Notes: a model not told the origin generated them from the sequence alone. Positions 1-6,341 are shown, numbered from the stretch's first letter. The stretch: 6,693 bases of DNA from Halieaceae bacterium (GCA_009886815.1 QXYP01000310.1:1-6693), one strand, 5' to 3'. Made by a program: numbers and translations.

Positions 1-1283
1 TGAAGCAGTCTCAGAATTGCAAGGGCGAGGGACTTGGTGTCCCGTATTGTGCCCTTGCCGGTACAGCGAGGGCAGACCATCGCGCTGATTTCGCCCAGCG
101 ATGGTCGAAGGCGCTGTCTCGACATCTCAAGCAAGCCAAAACGTGAAATTCTTCCCACTTGAACACGCGCTCGATCAACCTCAAGGGCGTCACGAATTCG
201 ATTCTCTACGGCTCTTTGGTTTTTGTTGGCATTCATATCAATGAAGTCAATGACAACCAAGCCGCCCATATCCCTGAGGCGGAGTTGACGCGCGACCTCA
301 TCGGCTGCCTCGAGGTTGGTCTGTAGCGCCGTTTGCTCAATATCAGAGCCCTTTGTGGCGCGAGCAGAGTTGATATCTATAGAGATCAACGCTTCAGTGG
401 GGTCTATGACAATAGAGCCCCCCGATGGTAGTCGTACTTCCCGTTGAAATGCGCTCTCTATCTGTCCTTCGACTTGAAAGCGGTTAAATAGCGGGATTGA
501 ATCTTCGTAGTGTCGTATACGCGGGGTATATTTGGGCATAACCATCGTGACGAAATCATGAGCTTGTTGCCAGGCTGTCTTGTCATCGATAAGTACTTGG
601 TCAACGTCATCTCGCAGGTAGTCTCGAATGGTGCGAATGATGACATCACTCTCCTGATGCAACAGCACCGGAGCTTTGTTTTCATCCGATGCCGTTGAGA
701 TCGAGCTCCAAAGTTGCAGCAGGTAATCTAGGTCCCACTGCAGCTCTTCGGGGCTACGCCCAACGCCCGCTGTGCGAATAATGACACCCATGCCGTCTGG
801 AATATTGAGCTGCGAAAGGGCGTCTCTCAGCTCGCTGCGGTCATCGCCCTCAATGCGGCGGGATATTCCGCCTGCCTTGGGATTGTTAGGCATTAAGACC
901 ATATACCTGCCAGCGAGGCTGATATAGGTGGTGAGGGCGGCGCCTTTGGTTCCGCGCTCTTCCTTGTCTACCTGAACAATGACCTCAGTGCCCTCCTTGA
1001 GGACGTCCTTGATTCGGGTTTTACCCTCGCCCTCGGGCGCTGTGCTGCGATAATACTGGTGAGCGATTTCCTTCAGCGGTAAGAAGCCATGTCGCTCTGC
1101 GCCGAAATCTACGAAAGCGGCTTCGAGGCTGGGTTCAACTCGGGTGATTTTTGCTTTGTAGACATTGGCTTTGGTGGAACCTCTAGAGCGGTTCTCAATA
1201 TCGAGGTCGTTTAGGCGTTGTCCATCTACCAAGGCAACCCTGATTTCCTCAGGCTGCGTGGCGTTGATAAGCATTTTTTTCAT
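1..1283 (-). CDS. rne: Ribonuclease E, N-terminal catalytic region (partial, cut by left edge)
   Basis: Endoribonuclease that cleaves AU-rich single-stranded RNA in mRNA decay and in rRNA/tRNA processing; in relatives it is the core of the membrane-attached degradosome. I translated the minus strand by hand: it is open from the ATG at 1283 to base 1, giving 427 codons. It starts [13 protein letters not shown], followed by the S1 domain (about residues 36-118), the 5' sensor/RNase H-like part, and the DNase I-like domain. The catalytic residues fall at D303 and N305 (IDINSAR) and D346 (VIDFIDM). The zinc-link cysteines fall at C404 and C407 (VCPRC). These numbers match E. coli RNase E exactly, which supports the 1283 start over the in-frame ATG at 1289. 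A weak GGA lies 8 nt upstream of 1283. The C-terminal scaffold lies outside the window. RNase G is less likely given the rluC-divergent context. Confidence 0.97.
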   Translation of the reverse strand, partial: MKKMLINATQPEEIRVALVDGQRLNDLDIENRSRGSTKANVYKAKITRVEPSLEAAFVDFGAERHGFLPLKEIAHQYYRSTAPEGEGKTRIKDVLKEGTEVIVQVDKEERGTKGAALTTYISLAGRYMVLMPNNPKAGGISRRIEGDDRSELRDALSQLNIPDGMGVIIRTAGVGRSPEELQWDLDYLLQLWSSISTASDENKAPVLLHQESDVIIRTIRDYLRDDVDQVLIDDKTAWQQAHDFVTMVMPKYTPRIRHYEDSIPLFNRFQVEGQIESAFQREVRLPSGGSIVIDPTEALISIDINSARATKGSDIEQTALQTNLEAADEVARQLRLRDMGGLVVIDFIDMNANKNQRAVENRIRDALEVDRARVQVGRISRFGLLEMSRQRLRPSLGEISAMVCPRCTGKGTIRDTKSLALAILRLL

Positions 1284-1289
1284 GTTCAT

Positions 1290-1510
1290 TGTCCAATGGG
1301 CGAAGCCACCGAACAGGTGCGATACCCCGGGGCAGGGTAAGCAAACAAACAAGGTTCTATGCGCTTTTGCGCCCGACCCAGACCTGTGGGTCCTCCACAG
1401 GTTTAATGTTACCGTCGGCATCGTCTGTTATAACGAAGCCAGAAAATCACACCGCGTTCGTTGTATTCGCGGGTTAGCAAAAGCTCTCTGCGTACCCCGC
1501 TCTGACGGGG
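1290..1510 (-). promoter_or_regulatory. Structured 5' leader of rne (probable RNase E autoregulatory element)
   Basis: The region upstream of the rne ATG holds a run of potential hairpins: CACC/GGTG at 1307-1319, TACCC/GGGTA at 1323-1339, GCGC-TTTT-GCGC at 1361-1372, a perfect 8-bp stem ACCTGTGG/CCACAGGT with a 5-nt loop at 1382-1402, CCGCG/CGCGG at 1452-1472, and CCCCG/CGGGG with a 6-nt loop at 1495-1510. In E. coli the rne mRNA has a leader of about 360 nt whose hairpins (HP2, HP3) are bound by RNase E, so that the enzyme destabilises its own message; Rfam calls this family rne5. The position and hairpin density fit that role. I could not check the sequence against the Rfam model, and no clear rne promoter is visible. 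Confidence 0.5.
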
Positions 1511-1701
1511 AGATGTCCTCAAGTAGCCCGGAGTGGTAACGGTACAGGCAGGAGCGCGTTTGAATTTTTCAGGGAGTATTCTTTCGCTGGCTGCAGCGCC
1601 CTCGATAGTATTTTCTGGAGGGGAGCGGCGGATCAGGCTACTCTATCGGCCCGAGAGCGGGAGGCGCACCGGTCGAACTAATTTTCGCCGGGCCTTCCTA
1701 A
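1511..1701. other. Intergenic stretch with no recognised gene
   Basis: This is the middle of the 464-nt rne-rluC divergent spacer. Open frames cross it (for example 1165-1539 and 1533-1757 on plus, 1643-1843 on minus). None has a plausible ribosome binding site or a recognisable product, and the first and last overlap real genes. It probably contains the distal rne leader and the rne promoter, but I found no convincing -35/-10 pair on the minus strand. Confidence 0.5.
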
Positions 1702-1723
1702 AACACCAGTGTGTTGGAACACA
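1702..1723. repeat. Tripartite AACAC/GTGTT repeat, operator-like
   Basis: Three alternating copies of a 5-mer: AACAC (1702-1706), its reverse complement GTGTT (1711-1715), and AACAC again (1718-1722). The right pair extends to a perfect TGTGTT-GG-AACACA inverted repeat (1710-1723). It lies 30-50 nt upstream of the rluC start, where a weak -35-like TTGGAA (1714-1719) overlaps it. The position suits a protein-binding site controlling rluC or rne, but I do not recognise the regulator, and short repeats of this size can arise by chance. Confidence 0.35.
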
Positions 1724-1753
1724 ACCGAAATGGACATTAACACTAAATGCTAA

Positions 1754-2716
1754 GTGATTCAATTGTCTGAAAAAAAGTGTAGCGACACGCAAACAGAGGT
1801 CAAGGTCGAGTGGCGGGTTGTCCTTCCTGAGGAGGCGGGTCAACGTCTGGACAATTTTCTCCAGCGCGTGCGCGGAGGGGTGCCCAAAACGCGCATTTAC
1901 AGGGCTATTCGTAAGGGCGAAGTACGAGTGGATAAAGGCCGCGTAAAGCCCGATACCCGGCTTGAGGCTGGCGTTTGTGTTCGTATCCCTCCGCTACGTG
2001 TTCCCGAAAAGGCAGAAGCAGCTGGAGCTGCAGGCTGGCGGTCACGCTTACGCGCTGCAATTGTTAGGGAAGAAGCCACTTTACTGGTGATTAATAAGCC
2101 TCCCGGCCTTGCCGTGCACGGGGGGAGTGGGGTCAATGTGGGGCTCATTGAAACCCTAAGGGCCATGTACGACACCGACCGTTATTTAGAGCTGGTTCAT
2201 CGGTTAGATCGAGATACCTCGGGACTATTGTTAGTGGCCCGCCGAGCGTCAACATTACGCAGTTTGCACGGCTTGTTAAGGTCAAATGGAGTGGACAAGC
2301 GCTACCTGTGTTTGGTCAGTGGCCGCTGGCCTGCGCATTTAAAGCGCGTCGACGCGCCTCTGGAGAAGTTTGCTCTGCCTTCAGGGGAGCGGCGGGTCAA
2401 GGTGGCTGCGACCGGACGTCAGTCCCTGACAACCTTTCGGGTAGTTACGCGCTGGTCTTCTATGACCTTAGTGGAGGCCAAACCCGTGACGGGAAGAACC
2501 CATCAGATTCGGGTGCACTGTCAGCATGCAGGCTTCCCCATTTTGGGAGACGCCAAATATGCAGATGATGCGGCAGATCGTCTCGCTGAAAAACTGCGAC
2601 TCAAACGTCTATTTCTACATGCGGCAAGCCTAAGCTTTCGACTCGAGGAACAAAACTATTCGCTGCAGGCCGCACTGCCGTTAGAATTGCAGCGCCTGAT
2701 AGATTCTGCGACATAG
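1754..2716 (+). CDS. rluC: 23S rRNA pseudouridine synthase RluC
   Basis: RluA-family enzyme that isomerises uridines to pseudouridine in 23S rRNA (positions 955, 2504 and 2580 in E. coli). At 320 aa it matches E. coli RluC (319 aa). An S4 RNA-binding domain covers about residues 28-82 (GQRLDNFL, VPKTRIYRAIRKGEVRVDKGRVKP, RIPPLRV), followed by the catalytic domain. The latter has the hallmark HRLDRDTSG, with catalytic Asp at D152, plus INKPPGLAVHGGSG at 114-126 and GRTHQIRVH near the C-terminus. Divergence from rne is the conserved order and separates it from the paralogue RluD. The GTG start at 1754 is chosen by length. No clear Shine-Dalgarno precedes it, and a TTG at 1763 is an alternative. 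It converges on maf with a 9-nt gap. Confidence 0.95.
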   Translation: MIQLSEKKCSDTQTEVKVEWRVVLPEEAGQRLDNFLQRVRGGVPKTRIYRAIRKGEVRVDKGRVKPDTRLEAGVCVRIPPLRVPEKAEAAGAAGWRSRLRAAIVREEATLLVINKPPGLAVHGGSGVNVGLIETLRAMYDTDRYLELVHRLDRDTSGLLLVARRASTLRSLHGLLRSNGVDKRYLCLVSGRWPAHLKRVDAPLEKFALPSGERRVKVAATGRQSLTTFRVVTRWSSMTLVEAKPVTGRTHQIRVHCQHAGFPILGDAKYADDAADRLAEKLRLKRLFLHAASLSFRLEEQNYSLQAALPLELQRLIDSAT

Positions 2717-2725
2717 CCTCGGCTG

Positions 2726-3316
2726 CTACGGGATACGGTATCCCTCAGTGCGCAGCATTTGGGCCAGTTCGATCAGGGGCAACCCTTGAAGAGCTGTTGG
2801 ATCAGAGCTCGCAGTAGAACGAAAAAGGCTGATGCCTAGGGCTTCCCATTTGAAACTGCCTGCGCAGTCAAAGGGCTGATCTTTAGCAATATAAGCGGTG
2901 ATCTCAGCATCACAAAGCTCCCGCATACTGACTTGGGTCTCAACGACGCAAAAATTAAGTGTCGCTAGCCGGGGGCGCCATACAGCAACTCCGGTAAAAA
3001 ATTGGACGGTCTTATTACTAATAAACCTTAGCTGCTCGTGTGCTCTAGCCTCGGTGCCTGGCTTCCCCAGAATACGATCTTCACAGGCAGCAACTTGGTC
3101 ACTCCCAATGCTTAAATAATCCCCTGAAATTCCCGTTACCGCTTTGGCTTTATCCACGGAAAGCCGCTGGGCCAGCGCCGCTGAGGCTTCTGAAGGGCGG
3201 CCGGTTTCGTCAACGTTAATACGCTGAATATCAAATGGAAGGCCTAGGCGGCCTAGCAACTCGGCTCGGTAGACGGATGTCGAGGCAAGAACAAGTGTTT
3301 CTGGTCGTTGAGTCAC
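2726..3316 (-). CDS. yceF: Maf-family nucleotide pyrophosphatase, YceF type (7-methyl-GTP)
   Basis: House-cleaning pyrophosphatase that hydrolyses modified nucleoside triphosphates; the E. coli YceF subfamily prefers m7GTP. The product is 196 aa (E. coli YceF 194). Family motifs are ASTSxxR (11-17, substrate loop), NVDET (34-38), GSDQ (71-74, with D73 the likely catalytic base) and the YceF-type AGSFKWE (152-158), followed by LQGLPLIEL. The open frame reaches back to 3526, but homology begins at the GTG at 3316. A good Shine-Dalgarno, AAGGA (3328-3324), sits 7 nt before that GTG, so I place the start there. The extra upstream residues would run through the yceD promoter and into yceD. It sits between rluC and yceD as in E. 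coli. Confidence 0.95.
   Translation of the reverse strand: MTQRPETLVLASTSVYRAELLGRLGLPFDIQRINVDETGRPSEASAALAQRLSVDKAKAVTGISGDYLSIGSDQVAACEDRILGKPGTEARAHEQLRFISNKTVQFFTGVAVWRPRLATLNFCVVETQVSMRELCDAEITAYIAKDQPFDCAGSFKWEALGISLFRSTASSDPTALQGLPLIELAQMLRTEGYRIP
2730..2744. repeat. Inverted repeat at the maf 3' end (GGGATAC-G-GTATCCC)
   Basis: A perfect 7-bp inverted repeat around one base, covering the last codons of maf (Y-R-I-P) and lying 14 nt past the rluC stop. As RNA it could form a 6-bp stem with a 3-nt loop on either strand. No T-tract follows on either side, so it is not a standard intrinsic terminator. It may still protect 3' ends of the convergent transcripts, or may simply reflect the coding sequence. 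Confidence 0.35.
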
Positions 3317-3361
3317 GGTGTTATCCTTGCAAAAATCCTTTGTATTACCAGTATTTAAGCT

Positions 3362-3390
3362 TTGACACCTCGCGGGGTCCTCCGTATTAT
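3362..3390 (+). promoter_or_regulatory. Near-consensus sigma70 promoter for yceD-rpmF-fab genes
   Basis: The -35 box TTGACA (3362-3367) is a perfect consensus. A spacer of exactly 17 nt leads to the -10 box TATTAT (3385-3390), which matches TATAAT at 5 of 6 positions. The predicted transcription start, about 7 nt downstream, is near 3397, only about 2 nt before the yceD ATG at 3399. It is the clearest promoter in the window and points toward yceD. It probably drives the ribosomal protein L32 and fatty-acid genes downstream, because no other strong promoter is visible before acpP. Confidence 0.75.
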
Positions 3391-3398
3391 GCGCCGCC

Positions 3399-3938
3399 AT
3401 GACGCTCGGAGCACTCCCACAAACGGTCGAAGTGCGCACACTGGCAGCGCGCGAAGTTGCATTGGCTGGGGTGGTTGACCCCGCCAGGCTCACGCGACTG
3501 AGCACAGCCATTGTAGCCGTGAACAACCCCGTCGTGGTGAATGCAGATTTTTACCGCGATGAGGAAGCACGCTACGTGTTGGCTTTGCAGGTTTCAGCAG
3601 AGGTGCTGGTGACCTGTCAGCGGTGCTTGAGCACGCTGGAGCAGACAGTAACGTCTGAGACACAGCTTGCGGTTGTATGGACAGACGAGCAGGCGGGACA
3701 GTTACCGCCAAGGTATGAGCCTCTAGTGGCTGATGCTGAAATCGAACTTTGGGAGGTGGTAGAAGACGAGCTTCTATTAGCTCTGCCGACTTTTAGTTAC
3801 CACAGTGATGCAGATTGTGGTTCCAAAACGGGTGTTCAAGCACCGGTGAGGGAAAACGAAGCAGAAAGTCAGGCAAGCCCAGAAAAAGACAACCCGTTTA
3901 GTGTGCTGAAAACATTGAAGGGCGATACAAATAGTTAA
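3399..3938 (+). CDS. yceD: YceD / DUF177 family protein, linked to 23S rRNA accumulation
   Basis: Conserved small protein almost always encoded before rpmF; E. coli YceD is implicated in 23S rRNA accumulation, with no known enzymatic activity. The 179-aa product (E. coli 173) has the family's CQRC motif (C73, C76), a further C140 in HSDADC, the acidic [10 protein letters not shown] block (121-130) and the C-terminal [10 protein letters not shown]. The CQRC pair may bind metal, which is inferred. The ATG at 3399 is supported because the first 24 residues align without gaps to my recollection of pseudomonad YceD (LP at 6-7, R-x-LA at 13-16, L-x-G at 22-24). There is no Shine-Dalgarno before it, and the predicted mRNA start lies at the codon itself. 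rpmF follows after 43 nt. Confidence 0.93.
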   Translation: MTLGALPQTVEVRTLAAREVALAGVVDPARLTRLSTAIVAVNNPVVVNADFYRDEEARYVLALQVSAEVLVTCQRCLSTLEQTVTSETQLAVVWTDEQAGQLPPRYEPLVADAEIELWEVVEDELLLALPTFSYHSDADCGSKTGVQAPVRENEAESQASPEKDNPFSVLKTLKGDTNS

Positions 3939-3971
3939 CGTTCGATACTGCGAAAGTGGTCTCGATCGAAT

Positions 3972-3976
3972 GGAGG
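3972..3976 (+). promoter_or_regulatory. Ribosome binding site of rpmF
   Basis: GGAGG lies 5 nt before the ATG at 3982 and decides the start. An in-frame ATG at 3970 overlaps this site and would add four residues not found in bL32 proteins. Confidence 0.85.
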
Positions 3977-3981
3977 AAGTT

Positions 3982-4164
3982 ATGGCTGTACAGAAGAATC
4001 GTAAAACTCGCTCTCGCCGCGGTATGCGTCGCTCGCATGATGCCCTTGAGGGTCCTACTTTGACGGTCGATTCCACTTCGGGTGAAGTGCGTTTGCGTCA
4101 CCATATGAGTGCTGATGGATTCTATCGTGGTAAGAAAGTGATCAACACGGGCGCTGACGACTGA
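3982..4164 (+). CDS. rpmF: 50S ribosomal protein bL32
   Basis: Structural protein of the large ribosomal subunit. The product is 60 aa, the length I recall for Pseudomonas L32, starting [20 protein letters not shown] and containing the conserved HH (residues 40-41) and [11 protein letters not shown]. It is strongly basic at the N-terminus. It has no cysteines, so it is the zinc-free form usual in gammaproteobacteria. A strong Shine-Dalgarno (GGAGG) precedes it. It follows yceD by 43 nt and is presumably cotranscribed from the promoter at 3362-3390. The next gene is fabD rather than the expected plsX. Confidence 0.97.
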   Translation: MAVQKNRKTRSRRGMRRSHDALEGPTLTVDSTSGEVRLRHHMSADGFYRGKKVINTGADD

Positions 4165-4275
4165 TTCGTTGGGCGGAACCGCTTGCTGCGCGTTCTGCCA
4201 CAACCTGAATCCAGTTCTGAGCCGGGGGGCATAGGCGTGTCGGAGATAGAGCTCAAGCAACAGAGCACTTCACTG
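4165..4275 (+). other. rpmF-fabD spacer where plsX would be expected
   Basis: These 111 nt replace the roughly 1-kb plsX gene (and fabH in enterobacteria) that normally sits here. The spacer has no stop codon in the frame shared by rpmF and fabD: after the rpmF TGA it reads 37 sense codons into MKRDSIGFVF of FabD. It contains possible alternative fabD starts, TTG 4183 and GTG 4237 (the latter 7 nt after GGGGGG). I see no promoter, terminator or convincing hairpin. It could be a deletion scar, but I cannot identify any residual plsX sequence with confidence. Confidence 0.6.
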
Positions 4276-5238
4276 ATGAAGCGCGACTCTATCGGGTTTG
4301 TTTTTCCCGGTCAGGGGTCTCAATACCTCGGTATGCTCTCTGCCATGTCCGGTGGCGAGAGTATTATTCGTGACACCTTTGCCGAGGCCTCTGAGGAGGT
4401 CGCCCTTGACTTGTGGTCCCTAGCGCAGGAGGGGCCAGCAGAGTCACAATCTCTTACCGCCAATACGCAACCACTAATTCTCACAGCCAGTGTGGCACTC
4501 TATCGTCTGTGGCTGCAGCGAGGAGGTCAAAGGCCTCACGTTGTGGCAGGACACAGCTTGGGGGAGTTCTCAGCCCTGGTAGCAGCCCAAGCCCTGGCAT
4601 TTACGGATGCGGTCAAGCTCGTTCGGCTGCGAGGTCAGGCCATGCAAGAAGCCGTGCCTGTTGGGGCAGGCGCTATGGCAGCGGTTTTGGGCCTTGACGA
4701 TGAAATTATCAATGCAGTGTGCGTTGAGGTAAGCGTCGATAGCGCGACACAGGTATTGGCGGTCAATTTTAATTCGCCGGGCCAAGTCGTCATCGCGGGA
4801 CATGCCGGGGCGGTGCAGGCTGCCTCGGTGGCACTTAAGGCCGCTGGCGCTAAGCGCATTCTGCCCTTACCGGTCAGCGCCCCTTTTCATACGCCGCTCA
4901 TGCAGCCCGCCGCAGAGATTCTGCATGCAGCTTTGGCCGACGTGACCATGGCAGATGCTCAGGTGCCGGTAATCAGTAATGTCGATGCGCGTCCAAACAC
5001 AGACCGTGGGACGATTACGCAATTAATGGTTCAGCAAGTTGTGGCGCCCGTGCAATGGACTTCCTGCGTAGGGACAATGATCGAAATGGGCTGCACGGAC
5101 TTTGTAGAGTGTGGTCCGGGAACAGTTTTAGCGGGTTTGCTACGCCGCATCGATCGTTCACAAACTTGCTACTGCATTGAGAATCCGGAGGCATTTTCCG
5201 ATGCCTTAAATGAATTAGCCGAGGTGAATCAAGTATGA
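4276..5238 (+). CDS. fabD: Malonyl-CoA:acyl carrier protein transacylase
   Basis: Transfers malonyl from malonyl-CoA to the phosphopantetheine arm of AcpP, supplying the extender unit for type II fatty-acid synthesis in the cytoplasm. From the ATG at 4276 it is 320 aa (E. coli 309). The motifs are FPGQGSQ (10-16), the nucleophile elbow GHSLGE (92-97, S94), R119 for malonate carboxylate binding, NFNSPGQVVIAGH (164-176), catalytic H205 in SAPFH, and Q260 in PVQWT. These correspond to E. coli S92, R117, H201 and Q250. The start at 4276 fits homology, but its Shine-Dalgarno is poor. GTG 4237 has a G-rich tract at good spacing and would add 13 residues. The stop overlaps the fabG ATG by 4 nt, implying translational coupling. 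Confidence 0.96.
   Translation: MKRDSIGFVFPGQGSQYLGMLSAMSGGESIIRDTFAEASEEVALDLWSLAQEGPAESQSLTANTQPLILTASVALYRLWLQRGGQRPHVVAGHSLGEFSALVAAQALAFTDAVKLVRLRGQAMQEAVPVGAGAMAAVLGLDDEIINAVCVEVSVDSATQVLAVNFNSPGQVVIAGHAGAVQAASVALKAAGAKRILPLPVSAPFHTPLMQPAAEILHAALADVTMADAQVPVISNVDARPNTDRGTITQLMVQQVVAPVQWTSCVGTMIEMGCTDFVECGPGTVLAGLLRRIDRSQTCYCIENPEAFSDALNELAEVNQV
5221..5227 (+). promoter_or_regulatory. Ribosome binding site of fabG inside fabD
   Basis: GAGGTGA within the last codons of fabD, 7 nt before the fabG ATG at 5235. With the ATGA stop/start overlap it supports coupled translation of fabD and fabG. Confidence 0.75.
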
Positions 5239-5975
5239 GTGACTCCCAGCCTCCTGTGGCTCTTGTAACCGGTGCCAGCCGCGGTATCGGCTGTGCTATT
5301 GCCGATACGCTCATACAGGAAAAACTGATCGTGATCGGTACGGCGACGACTGAAGCCGGGGCAGCTAGCATTGACGCAAGACTCGCACCGAAAGGGGGCG
5401 CCGGGCTGGTGCTCGATGTTGCCAATGAAGCCAGTATTGACGCGCTTATGAGCACCGTTAAAGAGCGTTTTGGTGCTCCGTTAATCTTGGTCAATAACGC
5501 GGGTATCACCCGAGACAACATACTCATGCGCATGAAGGCTGATGAGTGGGACAGCGTTATTGATACCAATTTGAGTTCGGTTTTTCGCCTTAGCAAGGCT
5601 TGCTTGAGAGGAATGACGAAGGCGCGGTGGGGTCGAATTGTGACCATTACGTCTGTGGTGGGTTCTATGGGTAATGCCGGGCAGGCCAACTATGCGGCGA
5701 CGAAAGCGGGTGCCGAGGGTTTTACCCGCGCCCTCGCTCGAGAGGTAGGATCTCGAGCCATCACTGTTAACGCAGTCGCCCCTGGCTTTATAGATACCGA
5801 TATGACCCGTGAGCTATCAGAGGAAAATCGTACGCTAATGCTTGATCAGATTCCGCTGTCTCGCCTGGGTCAACCGGTCGAAATCGCTGAAACGGTGAGG
5901 TTTTTGGTCAGCGATGCGGCAGCTTACATTACCGGAGAAACGATTCATGTAAACGGTGGCATGTATATGGCCTGA
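5235..5975 (+). CDS. fabG: 3-oxoacyl-ACP reductase (NADPH)
   Basis: Reduces 3-ketoacyl-ACP to (R)-3-hydroxyacyl-ACP, the first reduction of each elongation cycle; the family works as a cytosolic tetramer. The product is 246 aa (E. coli 244), a classical short-chain dehydrogenase. It has the cofactor-binding TGASRGIG (12-19), NNAG (87-90), the catalytic triad S140, Y153 and K157 (YAATK), and VAPGFIDTDM (181-190). The C-terminus VNGGMYMA is typical of FabG. Its place between fabD and acpP separates it from the many unrelated SDRs of the family. It overlaps fabD by 4 nt. A GGCCTG-A-CAGGCC inverted repeat straddles its stop codon (5969-5981). Confidence 0.97.
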   Translation: MSDSQPPVALVTGASRGIGCAIADTLIQEKLIVIGTATTEAGAASIDARLAPKGGAGLVLDVANEASIDALMSTVKERFGAPLILVNNAGITRDNILMRMKADEWDSVIDTNLSSVFRLSKACLRGMTKARWGRIVTITSVVGSMGNAGQANYAATKAGAEGFTRALAREVGSRAITVNAVAPGFIDTDMTRELSEENRTLMLDQIPLSRLGQPVEIAETVRFLVSDAAAYITGETIHVNGGMYMA

Positions 5976-6017
5976 CAGGCCCTCGTATATTGTGTTCTAT
6001 CTGTGCGCGTTTACAGG

Positions 6018-6023
6018 TAGAAT
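6018..6023 (+). promoter_or_regulatory. Possible -10 element of an acpP promoter
   Basis: TAGAAT matches the TATAAT consensus at 5 of 6 positions and lies 57 nt before the acpP ATG in the 104-nt fabG-acpP gap. No good -35 box is found at 16-18 nt upstream, so the call is weak. AcpP is needed in much larger amounts than FabG, and a separate acpP promoter is known in E. coli, which makes one plausible here. Confidence 0.3.
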
Positions 6024-6038
6024 CGCCACAACCAATTA

Positions 6039-6050
6039 GGGCTTAAGCCC
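6039..6050 (+). repeat. 12-bp palindrome GGGCTTAAGCCC in the acpP leader
   Basis: Perfect palindrome that as RNA gives a 4-bp GGGC/GCCC stem with a UUAA loop. Parts of it can instead pair downstream: GCTTA (6041-6045) with TAAGC (6056-6060), or CCCA (6048-6051) with TGGG (6061-6064), which overlaps the acpP Shine-Dalgarno. It could also be a protein-binding site downstream of the candidate promoter. Confidence 0.35.
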
Positions 6051-6079
6051 ATCAATAAGCTGGGAGAGTAAAACAGACC

Positions 6080-6316
6080 ATGAGCAGCATTGAAGATCGC
6101 GTAAAGAAAATCGTTGCCGAGCAGCTAGGTGTTAAAGAAGATGAAGTTCGTACTGAGGCGTCTTTCGTTGACGACTTAGGTGCAGACTCACTAGACACCG
6201 TGGAGCTTGTAATGGCCCTCGAGGAGGAGTTTGAAACGGAAATTCCAGACGAGGAAGCTGAAAAAATTACGACGGTGCAGTTGGCTATCAACTACATCAA
6301 CGAAAACCTTGCCTAA
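6080..6316 (+). CDS. acpP: Acyl carrier protein
   Basis: Small acidic carrier of acyl chains in fatty-acid synthesis, also a donor for phospholipid and lipid A assembly. The product is 78 aa, the usual length, highly acidic, with the phosphopantetheine site [18 protein letters not shown]. The modified serine is S37 counting Met (S36 in mature E. coli AcpP). It starts [18 protein letters not shown], near-identical to gammaproteobacterial AcpP. A GGGAGAG at 6062-6068 is the likely ribosome binding site, though its 11-nt spacing is slightly long. A strong terminator follows 28 nt after the stop, so much of the transcript is probably fabG-acpP or acpP alone. Confidence 0.98.
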   Translation: MSSIEDRVKKIVAEQLGVKEDEVRTEASFVDDLGADSLDTVELVMALEEEFETEIPDEEAEKITTVQLAINYINENLA

Positions 6317-6341
6317 GGTTTTCTAACGAGACAAAAAGAAT

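Noticed and set aside
1165..1539. Plus-strand open frame of 124 codons over the rne start and leader
   Set aside because: It overlaps RNase E coding sequence antisense, has no family resemblance, and its start is inside rne.
1714..1743. TTGGAA ... TAACAC as an rluC promoter
   Set aside because: The -10 matches at only about half the positions, and the pair is not better than chance in this AT-richer stretch.
3342..3350. TGGTAATAC as an extended -10 promoter for maf on the minus strand
   Set aside because: The hexamer matches consensus poorly (3 of 6) and there is no -35 box at the right distance.
3317..3526. N-terminal extension of Maf to an upstream ATG
   Set aside because: The extra 70 residues have no homology and are antisense to the yceD promoter and yceD itself. 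A good Shine-Dalgarno and family homology place the start at the GTG at 3316.
4162..4164. Programmed readthrough of the rpmF TGA to make an L32-FabD fusion
   Set aside because: The following base (T) does not favour readthrough, no stimulatory structure is visible, and both proteins have normal independent lengths.
3898..4260. Minus-strand open frames across rpmF (120 and 99 codons)
   Set aside because: They are antisense shadows of yceD, rpmF and the spacer, with no recognisable product.
5015..5689. Long minus-strand open frame (224 codons) opposite fabD/fabG
   Set aside because: It lies antisense to two well-recognised genes, shows no recognisable motif or ribosome binding site, and is rich in residues expected from reading the fab coding strand backwards.
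5969..5981. GGCCTG-A-CAGGCC at the fabG stop as a terminator
   Set aside because: The stem is short with almost no loop and is not followed by a T-tract.
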